NCBI GenBank assembly: GCA_047777415.1
Contig: JBKEEO010000002.1
Coordinates: 310,001-374,000, forward strand
Direction of reading: 5' to 3'
Length of the DNA: 64,000 bases
Source: Caproicibacter sp047777415
GTDB lineage: Bacteria; Bacillota; Clostridia; Oscillospirales; Acutalibacteraceae
Below are positions 7,275 to 17,056 of this stretch, piece by piece (position 1 is the stretch's first letter; every line of letters begins with the position of its first letter). The notes under the pieces are model-generated. The model saw only the letters and a list, made by a program, of their open reading frames with translations. It had not been told where the DNA came from and ran no database searches. The position numbers and the translations under genes are program-made.

Positions 7275-9728
7275 TTGGTCGCGGCAAAAGTTGCGGTAGA
7301 AAATACGGTTTATCATTTTGATAAACCGTTTGATTATAGGATTCCGGACTCTCTTCTTTCAACGGCAAGGGAGGGCTGCCGTGTCCTGGTGCCATTTGGC
7401 AGAGCAAATGCGAAGCGTCAGGGCATTATCCTTGAACGGATTCAAATGGAAGCCGGGAAAGATCAGCAGCTAAAGTCAATAGCAACTGTTCTAGACCGCG
7501 TGCCGCTCCTGTCTCAGGAGATGCTTCGGATGATTCCGTGGATCGCGGAGCATACCTTTTGTACGCTTTATGAAGCAGCACGATTGTTTTTGCCTGCAGG
7601 TATTCTTTTTCACGTAAGTACGGAGTATATACTTGCAGGTCCGGCAGATGAGATTGCAGCCAAAGCGGAAAACCGAGAACAAGCGCAAATCATCGAATAT
7701 CTGTCACATAGAAAATCTGTCAAGAAGGAAAAGCTGCTCAAGGATTTTGGACTTTCTGCGGACAGCGATGTTTTGGAACAAATGCTTCGGGAAGGTCTTA
7801 TTCAGAAAAATAGCGCCGCGTTCCGCAGAATCGGGGATGCCACCCAAAAAATGGTGCGCCTTACGGAGCCGCAGACCTTGCCGAAACTTACACCAAAACA
7901 AAAATGCGCCCTCGAAGTCCTTCGCAGCGCAGGAACTGCCTCCGTCAAGGAGGTATGTTATTTTTCCGGAGTTACTCCGGTGGTGGTGGATGCACTGGTT
8001 AAAAAAGGTGCGGCGCAATACTTTGACGCGGAGATTTACCGTAATCCATATAAAAAAATGTCTTTGTACGAAGAACGTTCTTTGCCTCCGGCCAAACTGA
8101 CTCCCGCGCAGGAAAAAGCCTATCAAAATCTATTTAGTCAATATCGCTCCGGAAAAGGCGGAGTTTCTTTGTTGTATGGCGTTACGGGCAGTGGAAAGAC
8201 ACAGGTCTTCATGCGTCTCATTGACCGCGTCTTGGAAGATGGGCGCGGAGTGATTGTTTTGGTGCCGGAAATCTCTTTAACGCCGCAGACAATTTCTCTG
8301 TTTCATGCAAGGTACGGTGGATGTGTTGCGGTGCTTCACAGCGGATTGTCGCTTGGAGAGAGGCTGGATGAATGGAAACGGATTAAAAACGGCAGTGCTT
8401 CCATTGTTGTGGGTACTCGTTCCGCAGTATTCGCGCCGTTTGAAAATCTTGGCTTGATTATCATGGATGAAGAACAAGAGGGAACCTACAAATCTGAATC
8501 GACTCCGCGGTATCATGCCAGAGAAATAGCAAAATACAGGTGTGCTTACCATAAATGCCTTTTGGTGCTTTCTTCCGCAACTCCTTCAGTGGAAAGCTAT
8601 TATCATGCATTGTCAGGAAAATATACCCTGAATGTGCTTCCGGAACGTTTCGGTCCCGCGCGTCTGCCTAAAGTCGAAGTAGTGGATATGAACGGAGAGA
8701 TTGAAAAAGGAAATATCGGTATTATCAGCGAAACTTTGGCAGCGTCTCTCCGGGAAAATTTTGACAACGGGATGCAGTCCATATTATTGTTAAATCGAAG
8801 GGGATATAATACCTTTGCTTCCTGCAGCGAGTGCGGTCATGTTGCCGAATGTCCGAATTGCAGTATTTCTCTCACATACCATGCGGCGAATAACCGGTTG
8901 ATGTGCCATTACTGCGGTTATTCAATTCCGTTTACAAGGGAATGCCCAAAATGTCACGCAGAACGGATGCGATACCTAGGCTTTGGAACGCAGCGTGCTC
9001 AAGAGCAGTTGGCACAGCTTTTGCCAGAAGCACGGATCCTAAGGTTGGATGCGGACTCCACTATGACTCGATTTGCCTATGACAAAAAGTTAAAACAGTT
9101 TTCAGAAGGTGCATACGATATCATTATTGGGACACAGATGGTCGCAAAGGGGCTTGATTTTGAAAATGTAACACTGGTCGGAGTCCTTTCTGCGGATCAG
9201 GCACTTTATAGTGATGATTTCCGCAGTTATGAACGTGCATTTGACCTGTTGACACAGGTTGTGGGCCGTTCTGGGCGAGGGAAATACGAGGGCAAAGCTG
9301 TCATACAGACTTTTACGCCGGAAAATCCGATTATCAGACTTGCGGCGCAGCAGAATTACACCGAATTTTATCAACAGGAAATCGCACTGAGAAAATCGCT
9401 TCTGTATCCGCCCTATTCCGATATTTGCGTCATCGGTTTTGTGGGACGGGACGAGAATAAAGTTCACGCGGCCTGTATGGATTTTTTCACACTTTTATGC
9501 AATACTGCGAAGGAGGACTATGCGGATCAGCCGCTGCGCGTGCTCAGACCATCTCCAGCGCGGATTGAACGTGTGAGTAACCGGTACCGGTATAAACTCA
9601 TCATAAAGTGCCGGAACAACAGACGAATCCGTAAAATGATTTCCGATTTGCTGATTCAATTTGCGGCAGATCGAAAACATGCGGATGTGACAGCTTTTGC
9701 GGATATGAATCCAGAAACAATTTTTTGA
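7275..9728 (+). CDS. priA: Primosomal protein N' (replication restart helicase PriA)
   Basis: DNA helicase that restarts stalled replication forks. An N-terminal 3'-DNA-binding domain (VAVENTVYHFDKPFDYRIP) is followed by helicase motif I (GVTGSGKTQVF, near residue 300), DEEQ box (IIMDEEQEG) and motif III (LVLSSATPSVES). A zinc-binding insertion with paired Cys (CSECGHVAECPNC .. CHYCGYSIPFTRECPKC) precedes motifs V-VI (GTQMVAKGLDFENV, QVVGRSGRG). TTG 7275 lies 7 nt after AAAGGTGAGG, whereas GTG 7263 would fall inside that SD, so 7275 is preferred. About 817 residues, normal length. Confidence 0.95.
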   Translation: MVAAKVAVENTVYHFDKPFDYRIPDSLLSTAREGCRVLVPFGRANAKRQGIILERIQMEAGKDQQLKSIATVLDRVPLLSQEMLRMIPWIAEHTFCTLYEAARLFLPAGILFHVSTEYILAGPADEIAAKAENREQAQIIEYLSHRKSVKKEKLLKDFGLSADSDVLEQMLREGLIQKNSAAFRRIGDATQKMVRLTEPQTLPKLTPKQKCALEVLRSAGTASVKEVCYFSGVTPVVVDALVKKGAAQYFDAEIYRNPYKKMSLYEERSLPPAKLTPAQEKAYQNLFSQYRSGKGGVSLLYGVTGSGKTQVFMRLIDRVLEDGRGVIVLVPEISLTPQTISLFHARYGGCVAVLHSGLSLGERLDEWKRIKNGSASIVVGTRSAVFAPFENLGLIIMDEEQEGTYKSESTPRYHAREIAKYRCAYHKCLLVLSSATPSVESYYHALSGKYTLNVLPERFGPARLPKVEVVDMNGEIEKGNIGIISETLAASLRENFDNGMQSILLLNRRGYNTFASCSECGHVAECPNCSISLTYHAANNRLMCHYCGYSIPFTRECPKCHAERMRYLGFGTQRAQEQLAQLLPEARILRLDADSTMTRFAYDKKLKQFSEGAYDIIIGTQMVAKGLDFENVTLVGVLSADQALYSDDFRSYERAFDLLTQVVGRSGRGKYEGKAVIQTFTPENPIIRLAAQQNYTEFYQQEIALRKSLLYPPYSDICVIGFVGRDENKVHAACMDFFTLLCNTAKEDYADQPLRVLRPSPARIERVSNRYRYKLIIKCRNNRRIRKMISDLLIQFAADRKHADVTAFADMNPETIF

Positions 9729-9742
9729 ACGGAGGAATAACA

Positions 9743-10234
9743 TTGGCGATACGGAACATTATAACAGAAGAAGATCCGTTTCTTCATAAAAAATGCCGTC
9801 CGGTAGAAAAATTCGATAAACGACTTTGGACTTTACTGGACGATATGAAAGAAACACTTCGAGAAGCAAACGGTGTTGGTTTGGCAGCAATTCAGGTTGG
9901 CGTTCTCCGCCGTGCAGTCATCATTGATGTAGGAGACGGCGCAGGCGTAAGAGAATTAATCAACCCTGTGATTCTTGAAAAATCAGGAGAGCAGGAAACG
10001 ATGGAAGGCTGTCTTTCCATTCCCGGCAAATGGGGAATTACCAAGCGTCCGAAACGTGTAAAGGTACGTGCCCAAGATCGGAACGGAAAGTTTTTTGAAT
10101 ATGAAGGGGAAGACCTTTTGGCAACAGCTTCCTGCCATGAAATTGACCATTTGGATGGAGTATTGTTTTTAAGCCACGTGATTAGAATGCTGACGCAGGA
10201 AGAACTGCAGCAATTAAATTCTCCGGAGGGCTGA
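9743..10234 (+). CDS. def: Peptide deformylase
   Basis: Metalloenzyme that removes the formyl group from nascent N-terminal methionine. Its three motifs are GVGLAAIQVG, EGCLSIPG (metal Cys) and HEIDHLDG (two metal His and the catalytic Glu). The TTG start at 9743 is set by GGAGGAA at 9731-9737; an earlier TTG at 9725 would precede that SD. Its 163 residues fit the family. The SD lies just after the priA stop, and fmt, which adds the formyl group, follows 2 bp later. Confidence 0.95.
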   Translation: MAIRNIITEEDPFLHKKCRPVEKFDKRLWTLLDDMKETLREANGVGLAAIQVGVLRRAVIIDVGDGAGVRELINPVILEKSGEQETMEGCLSIPGKWGITKRPKRVKVRAQDRNGKFFEYEGEDLLATASCHEIDHLDGVLFLSHVIRMLTQEELQQLNSPEG

Positions 10235-10236
10235 AA

Positions 10237-11160
10237 TTGAAAATCGTTTTTATGGGAACACCCGAATTCGCGGTTCCATCCCTTCCGGCTTTGATACAAG
10301 CCGGGCATGACGTTGCGGCGGTATTTACGCGCAAAGATAAACCGGTGGGAAGGAAACGAATTTTAACTGCGCCGCCTGTTAAGACTTTGGCCATGGAGAA
10401 AGGAATTCCCGTATTCCAGCCGGATACGCTGCGCGGTGCAGAAACGGAAGAAATTCTTCGTCGCATCGGGCCGGATGTAATCGTCGTTGCGGCGTACGGA
10501 AAAATGTTACCCAAAAATATCTTGGAACTTCCGCGCTTTGGGTGCGTGAATGTTCATGCTTCCCTGTTGCCGAAATACCGCGGTGCGGCACCGATTCAGC
10601 AGGCCATTCTCGATGGCGAGAGCGTTACGGGAGTCACCACAATGCAGATGTCTGAAGGACTTGATACGGGAGATATCTTACTCTGTGAGAAAACAGAAAT
10701 AGACCCGGAAGAAACTGCTGTTGAATTGACTGTCCGCTTGTCTAAAATTGGCGCTCAGCTGATTGTAAGAACACTCACGGAACTAGAGGCGGGAACCATT
10801 ACTCCCGTCCCGCAGAATGACGCAGAGTCAAGCTATGCGCCCATGCTGACAAAAGAGCGTTCTCCTGTTGACTGGAACCGTAAGGCTGTTCAGATTCACA
10901 ATCAGGTACGGGGACTGTTTCCTTGGCCGGGTGCCTGCACAGTCTATAAGGGGAAAAAACTGAAAATTCATCGCACTCGCATTGCCTCAGCTGCGAAAGG
11001 AGTTCCGGGACAAATCCTTTCTGGTAAAGAGTTTAAAGTTGTCTGCGGTGACGGTACAGCACTGGAACTGCTGGAGGTTCAGCCGGAGGGCGGCAAGAAA
11101 ATGAAAGGTTCGGATTTTCTGCGGGGACACCCCACAGTTGGAATTATTTTGGGAAACTAA
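10237..11160 (+). CDS. fmt: Methionyl-tRNA formyltransferase
   Basis: Formylates initiator Met-tRNA using 10-formyl-tetrahydrofolate. The N terminus KIVFMGTPEFAVPSL and the catalytic-domain motif VNVHASLLPKYRGAAPIQQAI (Asn/His) with MQMSEGLDTGDIL are clear. The C-terminal OB-like tRNA-binding domain follows from about residue 205 (RGLFPWPGACTVYKGKKLKIH). The start is TTG 10237, preceded by GGAGGG. It is 307 residues and follows def by 2 bp, so the two are translated together. Confidence 0.95.
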   Translation: MKIVFMGTPEFAVPSLPALIQAGHDVAAVFTRKDKPVGRKRILTAPPVKTLAMEKGIPVFQPDTLRGAETEEILRRIGPDVIVVAAYGKMLPKNILELPRFGCVNVHASLLPKYRGAAPIQQAILDGESVTGVTTMQMSEGLDTGDILLCEKTEIDPEETAVELTVRLSKIGAQLIVRTLTELEAGTITPVPQNDAESSYAPMLTKERSPVDWNRKAVQIHNQVRGLFPWPGACTVYKGKKLKIHRTRIASAAKGVPGQILSGKEFKVVCGDGTALELLEVQPEGGKKMKGSDFLRGHPTVGIILGN

Positions 11161-11178
11161 TAAAGGAGGTTGGCTGAC

Positions 11179-11886
11179 ATGTACGGATTTTATTACTTTG
11201 ATTATACATATTTTTTGATCATGGTGCCCGCATTGATTATCACCATGATAGCACAGTTTCGGGTAAATTCTACTTTTAACAAATATTCACGCGTCCGTAC
11301 CATGAATCAGATTACCGGTGCAGAAGCCGCAGAACGTGTCGCACGTTTCGGCGGGGTCAATCGTTTGTTTATCAAACGAATTGCAGGTAATCTGACCGAC
11401 AATTTCGACCCCCGAAATGACACGATTAGCCTTTCAGAATCCGTTTACTCCTCCGTTTCCGTGTCCGCAGTCGGTGTGGCTGCACATGAAGCGGGGCATG
11501 CCATTCAACATGCCAAAGGATATTTCCCAAATAAAATTCGAACAGCTCTGGTGCCTGTGACCAATTTTGGTTCCCGCCTTTCCATGCCGCTGATTCTCAT
11601 TGGTCTGATTTTACCCGTGCAGTACGATTATGTGGTATATACCGGAATTCTTCTTTACAGTCTCGTCGTTTTATTCCAGCTTGTTACCCTCCCGGTTGAG
11701 TTAAATGCCAGCTCACGCGCTATTCGCGCCCTTAATGATGCCGGAATTCTTTATCCGGATGAGTTAGAAGGTGCAAAAAAGGTGCTGCGTGCAGCGGCAA
11801 TGACCTATCTAGCGGCGAGTTTTACAGCATTAATGACGTTGCTTCGTTTTCTAATCATCGCAAATAATAGGAGGGGACGCCGCTGA
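11179..11886 (+). CDS. YugP-family neutral zinc metallopeptidase (membrane)
   Basis: Membrane zinc peptidase (Zn_peptidase_2, YugP type). The zincin motif AAHEAGHAIQHAKGY gives HExxH. A hydrophobic N-terminal helix (YFLIMVPALIITMIAQF) comes first, two central helices follow the motif (LSMPLILIGLILPVQ, YTGILLYSLVVLFQLVTLPV), and another helix closes the C terminus. The metal-ligand region ELNASSRAIRAL matches the family. AAAGGAGG at 11162-11169 fixes ATG 11179. The substrate is unknown. It sits between fmt and rsmB, as in many Clostridia, and its stop overlaps the rsmB start by one base. Confidence 0.9.
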   Translation: MYGFYYFDYTYFLIMVPALIITMIAQFRVNSTFNKYSRVRTMNQITGAEAAERVARFGGVNRLFIKRIAGNLTDNFDPRNDTISLSESVYSSVSVSAVGVAAHEAGHAIQHAKGYFPNKIRTALVPVTNFGSRLSMPLILIGLILPVQYDYVVYTGILLYSLVVLFQLVTLPVELNASSRAIRALNDAGILYPDELEGAKKVLRAAAMTYLAASFTALMTLLRFLIIANNRRGRR

Positions 11887-13220
11887 TGACGGGCGCGCGG
11901 GAAGCGGCTCTGAAAGCTTTGCTGCGGGTCAATGCTGAGGGTGCGTATTCCAATCTTGTGTTGGATCATGTTCTCTCTGGCGCTCAGATGGAACCTAGGG
12001 ACAAATCTTTGGCAACAACCATCTTTTATGGCGTACTGGAGAGAAGAATTACACTCGATTATGTGATTGCACATTTTTCCAGCATTCCGCTGAAAAAAAT
12101 ATCTCCCACCGCTCTTGAGATTTTAAGAATCGGTGTGTATCAAATTTTATATTTAACCAAGATTCCTTTTTCCGCAGCGGTTAACGAATCGGTTCAACTT
12201 GCAAAGACTTGCGGTGCTAAAAGGGCTTGCGGATTTATCAATGCGATTCTCAGAAATTTTATCAGAAGCGGGGGAAAGATACCTCCCTTTTCTTCCAATA
12301 CGAATGAACAGAAAAGACTGAGCGTTGAATATTCCTGTCCGGAATGGCTGATATCGCTTTGGAATAAGGCGTATGGCAAAGAAACGGCGCTGCAGCTGCT
12401 AGAAAGCTTGCTGCAGAAGCCGAATCTTTTTGCCCGTGTGAATAATACACAGGTGTCGGAGGAACAATTAATCGAAAGACTTCGGCAGGGTGGAATTGCC
12501 GCAGAGCGTGTGGCATGGCCGGACCACACATTACGTTTTTTAAACGGGATAGATGTGGCGGAAAGTGAATGTTATACAGAGGGGTTGTTCCATATACAGG
12601 ATCTTTCCTCCCAGATTCTTTGCGCATTAATTGACCCGCAGCCCGGGGAAACCGTTGTGGATGTCTGTGCTGCACCGGGCGGCAAAACATTCACCATAGC
12701 GGAGCGGATGGAGAACCGCGGAAATGTATTTGCTTATGATAAATATCCGAAGAAAGTCAACCTCATTCGGGAAGGTGCCCGCCGGCTTGGTCTTTCTTGT
12801 GTGAAAGCTGGAGTTCGGGATGCTGCAGCCCCAAAAATTAATCCGGACAAGGCTGACAGGGTCCTTTGTGATGTACCGTGTTCCGGTCTTGGAGTGCTAA
12901 GGAGAAAGCCGGAGATTCGATTTAAATCCCCGAAGCCTATTGACAGCCTGCCCGATTTGCAGTACCTTATTCTGTGTAAATCATCCGAATTGGTCAAAAG
13001 TGGCGGATTGCTTTTTTATAGTACCTGCACACTGAATCCAAAAGAAAATGGGGCGGTAGCAAGGCGCTTTTTGGCTTCACATTCGGAATTTTTACCTGAG
13101 CCTCTATTGCTGCCGAAGAATTTTCGGCATGCGGTGGAGGAACCGGAATATCAGATGACGTTTCTGCCGCATATGCACGGCACCGATGGCTTTTTCCTCG
13201 CGGCGTTTCGTAAAAAGTAG
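11886..13220 (+). CDS. rsmB: 16S rRNA (cytosine-967-C5)-methyltransferase RsmB
   Basis: SAM-dependent m5C methyltransferase for 16S rRNA position 967. An N-terminal NusB-like RNA-binding domain (residues about 1-130) is fused to a NOL1/Sun domain. That domain has the SAM site VVDVCAAPGGKTFTIAE, the motif DVPCSGLGVLRRKPEIRFK and the catalytic-cysteine motif FYSTCTLNPKENG. Its 444 residues fit. The ATG shares its first base with the preceding stop (TGATGA arrangement), a mark of translational coupling. rlmN, another rRNA modifier, follows. Confidence 0.94.
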   Translation: MTGAREAALKALLRVNAEGAYSNLVLDHVLSGAQMEPRDKSLATTIFYGVLERRITLDYVIAHFSSIPLKKISPTALEILRIGVYQILYLTKIPFSAAVNESVQLAKTCGAKRACGFINAILRNFIRSGGKIPPFSSNTNEQKRLSVEYSCPEWLISLWNKAYGKETALQLLESLLQKPNLFARVNNTQVSEEQLIERLRQGGIAAERVAWPDHTLRFLNGIDVAESECYTEGLFHIQDLSSQILCALIDPQPGETVVDVCAAPGGKTFTIAERMENRGNVFAYDKYPKKVNLIREGARRLGLSCVKAGVRDAAAPKINPDKADRVLCDVPCSGLGVLRRKPEIRFKSPKPIDSLPDLQYLILCKSSELVKSGGLLFYSTCTLNPKENGAVARRFLASHSEFLPEPLLLPKNFRHAVEEPEYQMTFLPHMHGTDGFFLAAFRKK

Positions 13221-13229
13221 GAGGGTATT

Positions 13230-14279
13230 TTGAACCGCAAAGACTTAAAATCGATGACGCTCAGTGAAATGAAAACTGCGTTTGCCGGGCAGCCGGCTTT
13301 TCGCGCATTACAAGTGTATCACTGGCTGCATAGGGGTGTTTCTGATTTTGAAGAAATGACGAATCTTCCCCGGGAATTCCGCACAAAGCTGGCGGCTGAG
13401 TATTACATAGCCGCCGCCGGAATAAAACGTAAATACTGTTCAAAGCTTGATGATACAATCAAATATTTGTTTCGCTTTCACGACGGCGAGATGGCTGAAG
13501 GCGTGCTGATGCGTTACCATCATGGTCGAACCATCTGCATTTCCACACAAGTTGGATGCAAGATGAACTGTGCGTTCTGCGCAACCGGAAAAAGCGGCTT
13601 TTCTCGAAATTTGACCGCGTCCGAGATGCTGTCGCAGATTCAGGCAGCTCAGCTGGATACCGGTGAACGTATTTCCAATATTGTCTTGATGGGTATGGGA
13701 GAACCTCTGGATAATTATGAGGCTGTCCTCCGTTTTTTGGAACTCGTTTCCTCAAAGGAGGGCATGAATATAGGAATGCGGCATATTTCTCTTTCAACCT
13801 GCGGCATTGTAGATAAAATATACGACCTTGCCGAGAAAAAGTATCAATTAACGCTTTCGGTGTCGCTGCATGCGCCGAATAATCGGATCCGATCTCGGAT
13901 TATGCCGGTGAACCGGCGGTGGGATATTGATGAACTGCTAAAGGCGTGCCGATATTATATCCAACAGACAGGACGCCGTATTTCTTTTGAATATGCCATG
14001 ATGGAAGGCGTTAATGACAGTGCTCAATGCGCGGAAGAACTTGCCAGGAGGCTGCGCGGTATGCTTTGCCATGTAAATTTGATTCCGGTTAACCATGTGG
14101 GTGGTTCTGCGTTTCGCAAAAGTTCGCAGGAGAGGTTGCGCTCTTTCGAGTCAGTCTTGCTAAAACATGGAATAACCGCAACAGTACGCAGAACATTGGG
14201 AGCCGATATTCAGGCCTCCTGCGGCCAGTTGAAACGCAGATTCAATGAGGAGGTGGCCAATGTTGAAAATATTCAGTAA
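13230..14279 (+). CDS. rlmN: Dual-specificity 23S rRNA/tRNA adenine C2-methyltransferase RlmN
   Basis: Radical SAM enzyme that methylates C2 of A2503 in 23S rRNA and A37 of some tRNAs. The [4Fe-4S] motif CKMNCAFCATGKSGF (CxxxCxxC), the SAM-binding segment VLMGMGEPLDNYE and a C-terminal resolving cysteine (ADIQASCGQLKRR) are present. It has 349 residues. TTG start at 13230 with AGGAGGG at 13218-13224. The family member conferring drug resistance (Cfr) has a different target; the gene order here is that of housekeeping rlmN. Confidence 0.94.
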   Translation: MNRKDLKSMTLSEMKTAFAGQPAFRALQVYHWLHRGVSDFEEMTNLPREFRTKLAAEYYIAAAGIKRKYCSKLDDTIKYLFRFHDGEMAEGVLMRYHHGRTICISTQVGCKMNCAFCATGKSGFSRNLTASEMLSQIQAAQLDTGERISNIVLMGMGEPLDNYEAVLRFLELVSSKEGMNIGMRHISLSTCGIVDKIYDLAEKKYQLTLSVSLHAPNNRIRSRIMPVNRRWDIDELLKACRYYIQQTGRRISFEYAMMEGVNDSAQCAEELARRLRGMLCHVNLIPVNHVGGSAFRKSSQERLRSFESVLLKHGITATVRRTLGADIQASCGQLKRRFNEEVANVENIQ

Positions 14280-14991
14280 AAGTGATATTGGCCTTGTTAG
14301 AAAGTCAAATGAGGATGCGTGCAAAAGCGGCCTTCTTCCGGACGGCGCCGCATGGGCCGTTGTTTGTGACGGAATGGGAGGAGCAAACGGCGGTGATGTT
14401 GCGAGCGGAATTGCGGTTGACCGTATTTCAGAGAAAATTGTCTCCGGTTATTCCGCAGAAATTCCTGCGTCTGAGATACGGAATCTGATTTCAGATGCAA
14501 TATGCAATGCCAATGATGCCGTTCGTGCCAAGGCAGGTGCGGATGAATCCTTAAGCGGGATGGGAACAACGGTCGTGGTTGCGGTCGTATCCAATGGAGT
14601 TGCCCATATTGCGCATGCCGGTGACAGCCGCGCTTATCTGATTACCCCGGAGGAAATCCGCCAGCTGACCACAGACCACTCCATGGTTCAGGAGATGGTG
14701 GATAAAGGGGACATAACAGAGCAGGAAGCGAAAACACATCCGCAGAAGAACATTATTACTCGAGCACTGGGTGTGGATTCTTTTCTGCAGACGGATTATT
14801 GTGAAGTCCCGTTCTCTGCGGGCAACCGACTGCTGATATGTACGGACGGTTTGACAAATAATGTGGAAGAGGAACAAATTTTTCTCCTTGCAAAAGAATT
14901 AGACGCCGATGAACTGACAGCGCGTCTTGTCGCTTTGGCCAAGCAGGCGGGTGGCAGCGATAACATTACTGTCACCGTCATAGAAAATTGA
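14260..14991 (+). CDS. prpC: PP2C-type Ser/Thr phosphatase (PrpC/Stp)
   Basis: Metal-dependent phosphatase that reverses the phosphorylation made by the adjacent kinase. PP2C motifs are seen in order: SDIGLVRKSNEDAC, VCDGMGGANGGDVAS (metal Asp-Gly), SGMGTTVVVAVV, HAGDSRAYL, LTTDHSMVQEM, ITRALGVD, LLICTDGLTNNV and GGSDNITVTVI. GAGGAGG at 14247-14253 sets ATG 14260, overlapping rlmN by 20 bp. Its 243 residues are typical. It lies 20 bp before prkC. Confidence 0.94.
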   Translation: MLKIFSKSDIGLVRKSNEDACKSGLLPDGAAWAVVCDGMGGANGGDVASGIAVDRISEKIVSGYSAEIPASEIRNLISDAICNANDAVRAKAGADESLSGMGTTVVVAVVSNGVAHIAHAGDSRAYLITPEEIRQLTTDHSMVQEMVDKGDITEQEAKTHPQKNIITRALGVDSFLQTDYCEVPFSAGNRLLICTDGLTNNVEEEQIFLLAKELDADELTARLVALAKQAGGSDNITVTVIEN

Positions 14992-15011
14992 GCCGCTAAG
15001 GAGTTGATTGC

Positions 15012-17051
15012 ATGGATAAATATACCGGTAAACGGCTTGATGGACGCTATGAGATACATGAATTGATCGGCGTCGGAGGAATGGCTGTGGTTTACCGCGC
15101 CTACGATACGATTGACGACCGGACCGTGGCCCTTAAAATCTTGAAAGATGAGTTTTTAGGTAACAAAGATTTTATTCGGCGCTTTAAAAATGAATCCAAG
15201 GCGATAGCCGTACTGTCCCATCCGAATATTGTCAAGGTATTCAACGTCAGTTTTGGTGACAGGATTCAATATATCGTGGAGGAATATATTGACGGTATTA
15301 CGCTCAAGGAATATCTGGACCAACAGAAAAAAATTAAATGGAAGGAAGCCATTCATTTTACGGTTCAGATACTGCGAGCTCTTCAGCATGCACATGAGAA
15401 AGGCATCGTGCACAGAGATATTAAGCCACAGAATATTATGCTACTCCAAGACGGTACGATCAAAGTCACAGATTTCGGTATTGCCCGCTTTTCCAGAAGC
15501 GAAACCCGCACAATGACGGATAAGGCAATCGGTTCGGTTCATTACATCGCACCCGAGCAGGCACGCGGCGACATGACGGATGAAAAAACGGATATCTATT
15601 CGGTTGGCGTTATGCTGTATGAAATGCTGACAGGTCAGCTTCCTTTTGAGGCAGATAATGCTGTTTCCGTCGCTATCATGCAGCTGCAAACAGATCCGAA
15701 GCCCCTGCGTGAGTTAAATTCATCCATTCCGGAGGGATTGGAAGAAATTACGCTGAAGGCTATGCAGAAAAATCCGGAACAACGCTACGGTTCCGCTGCG
15801 GAAATGCTGCGGGATATTGAAGTGTTCCGCAGCAATCCAAGCACAAAATTCCAGTATAAATATTTTATTGATGAAAAACCAACGAAATATATTGATGCGA
15901 TTAACTCCGTAAAAAATAACGATCTCGACGACTATGATGACAATTACGATTACGATTATGAATATATAGAAGATTTGGATGAAGAGCCGGTCAAAAAGAG
16001 AAAACCGGTCGCTGTGCTCATTATCGCCGGTATTGCAGCGGCATTTTTAATCGTTACCGTCAGTTTCGGTGTAGCTGCGCTGATGCATAGTCTAAATACC
16101 GGTCCAAAAGATGTTGAGCTTCCCAACTTTGTAGGAAAGAACATCGATGAGGTTCTTGAAGATTCCTCTTACAGCTTTACTTTTCAAGAAGAACCGAAAA
16201 GTGACCTCGAAGCAGAAGAGGGTACAATTTTGGATCAGCTGCCGAAAGCCGGCACGACTGTGAAAGAAAACGCCACTGTCACATTGACTGTGAGCACCGG
16301 CAATCCAACGCTGACGCTTGAAGATTACTCCGGCAGTTCTCAAGAGGACGTTGAAGCCGCACTGCAAAAGCTCGGATTAGACTATAAAATTTTGACAATC
16401 CCGAGCGATACCGTAGACAAAGGAACTGTGATCCGTACGGAGCCATCCGCAAAAGCAGAAGTCACGGTGGGCGAAGATACCATTTACGTCTATGTCAGCT
16501 CAGGGCCGGAAATTAAGAAAGTTGCTGTGCCGAATGTAGTGGGGCAGACTTTGGAAGATGCGAAAACAATGATTACAGCGGCCGGTTTGACGGTTGGAGA
16601 GGTCACAGAACAGGCAAGCGACCAAGCAGAACAAGGCACGGTGATTGAAACAGATCCGCTCAACGGCGTGAAATTAGATGAAGGCAGTACGGTGAATTTG
16701 ATTGTCAGTTCCGGTCCGGCCCAAAAGACAATTACGGTTTATGTCCAGCTTCCGAAGGATGTGACCCATGATATTCAGCTCAAAGGCTATCTGGGCAATG
16801 ACTTGTTGGTTAATAAAACTGTCAATCCGTCATATAACGACGTGTGTGAACTGAACTTTACTGGTACCGGAGGAATCGAAACATTAACCATTACGTTGGA
16901 TGGAAGTAAATACAATCTTTATTCCCTGAATTTTGACACAGGAGAAGCCAAAAAGTACTGGTACACGGATTATGTAGACCCCAATCAGAATTCCTCTCAG
17001 AATCCTTCCAGTGAAGATGAAACCGACACCACGAGTACGTCGGAGGATTGA
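15012..17051 (+). CDS. prkC: PASTA-domain Ser/Thr protein kinase (PrkC/StkP)
   Basis: Transmembrane Hanks-type kinase that senses muropeptides or lipid II and controls growth, division or germination. The kinase domain (about 1-270) has GVGGMAVVYRAYD, VALKIL (Lys), HRDIKPQNI, DFG and APEQA. A notably acidic/tyrosine patch (about 300-322, many D/Y/E) precedes KKRK and one membrane helix (about 332-358). Three PASTA repeats follow, starting near 366, 433 and 502, then a 110-residue non-PASTA extracellular extension and a Ser/Thr/Asp-rich tail. 679 residues. SD AAGGAG before ATG 15012. Confidence 0.94.
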   Translation: MDKYTGKRLDGRYEIHELIGVGGMAVVYRAYDTIDDRTVALKILKDEFLGNKDFIRRFKNESKAIAVLSHPNIVKVFNVSFGDRIQYIVEEYIDGITLKEYLDQQKKIKWKEAIHFTVQILRALQHAHEKGIVHRDIKPQNIMLLQDGTIKVTDFGIARFSRSETRTMTDKAIGSVHYIAPEQARGDMTDEKTDIYSVGVMLYEMLTGQLPFEADNAVSVAIMQLQTDPKPLRELNSSIPEGLEEITLKAMQKNPEQRYGSAAEMLRDIEVFRSNPSTKFQYKYFIDEKPTKYIDAINSVKNNDLDDYDDNYDYDYEYIEDLDEEPVKKRKPVAVLIIAGIAAAFLIVTVSFGVAALMHSLNTGPKDVELPNFVGKNIDEVLEDSSYSFTFQEEPKSDLEAEEGTILDQLPKAGTTVKENATVTLTVSTGNPTLTLEDYSGSSQEDVEAALQKLGLDYKILTIPSDTVDKGTVIRTEPSAKAEVTVGEDTIYVYVSSGPEIKKVAVPNVVGQTLEDAKTMITAAGLTVGEVTEQASDQAEQGTVIETDPLNGVKLDEGSTVNLIVSSGPAQKTITVYVQLPKDVTHDIQLKGYLGNDLLVNKTVNPSYNDVCELNFTGTGGIETLTITLDGSKYNLYSLNFDTGEAKKYWYTDYVDPNQNSSQNPSSEDETDTTSTSED

Positions 17052-17056
17052 TAAGA

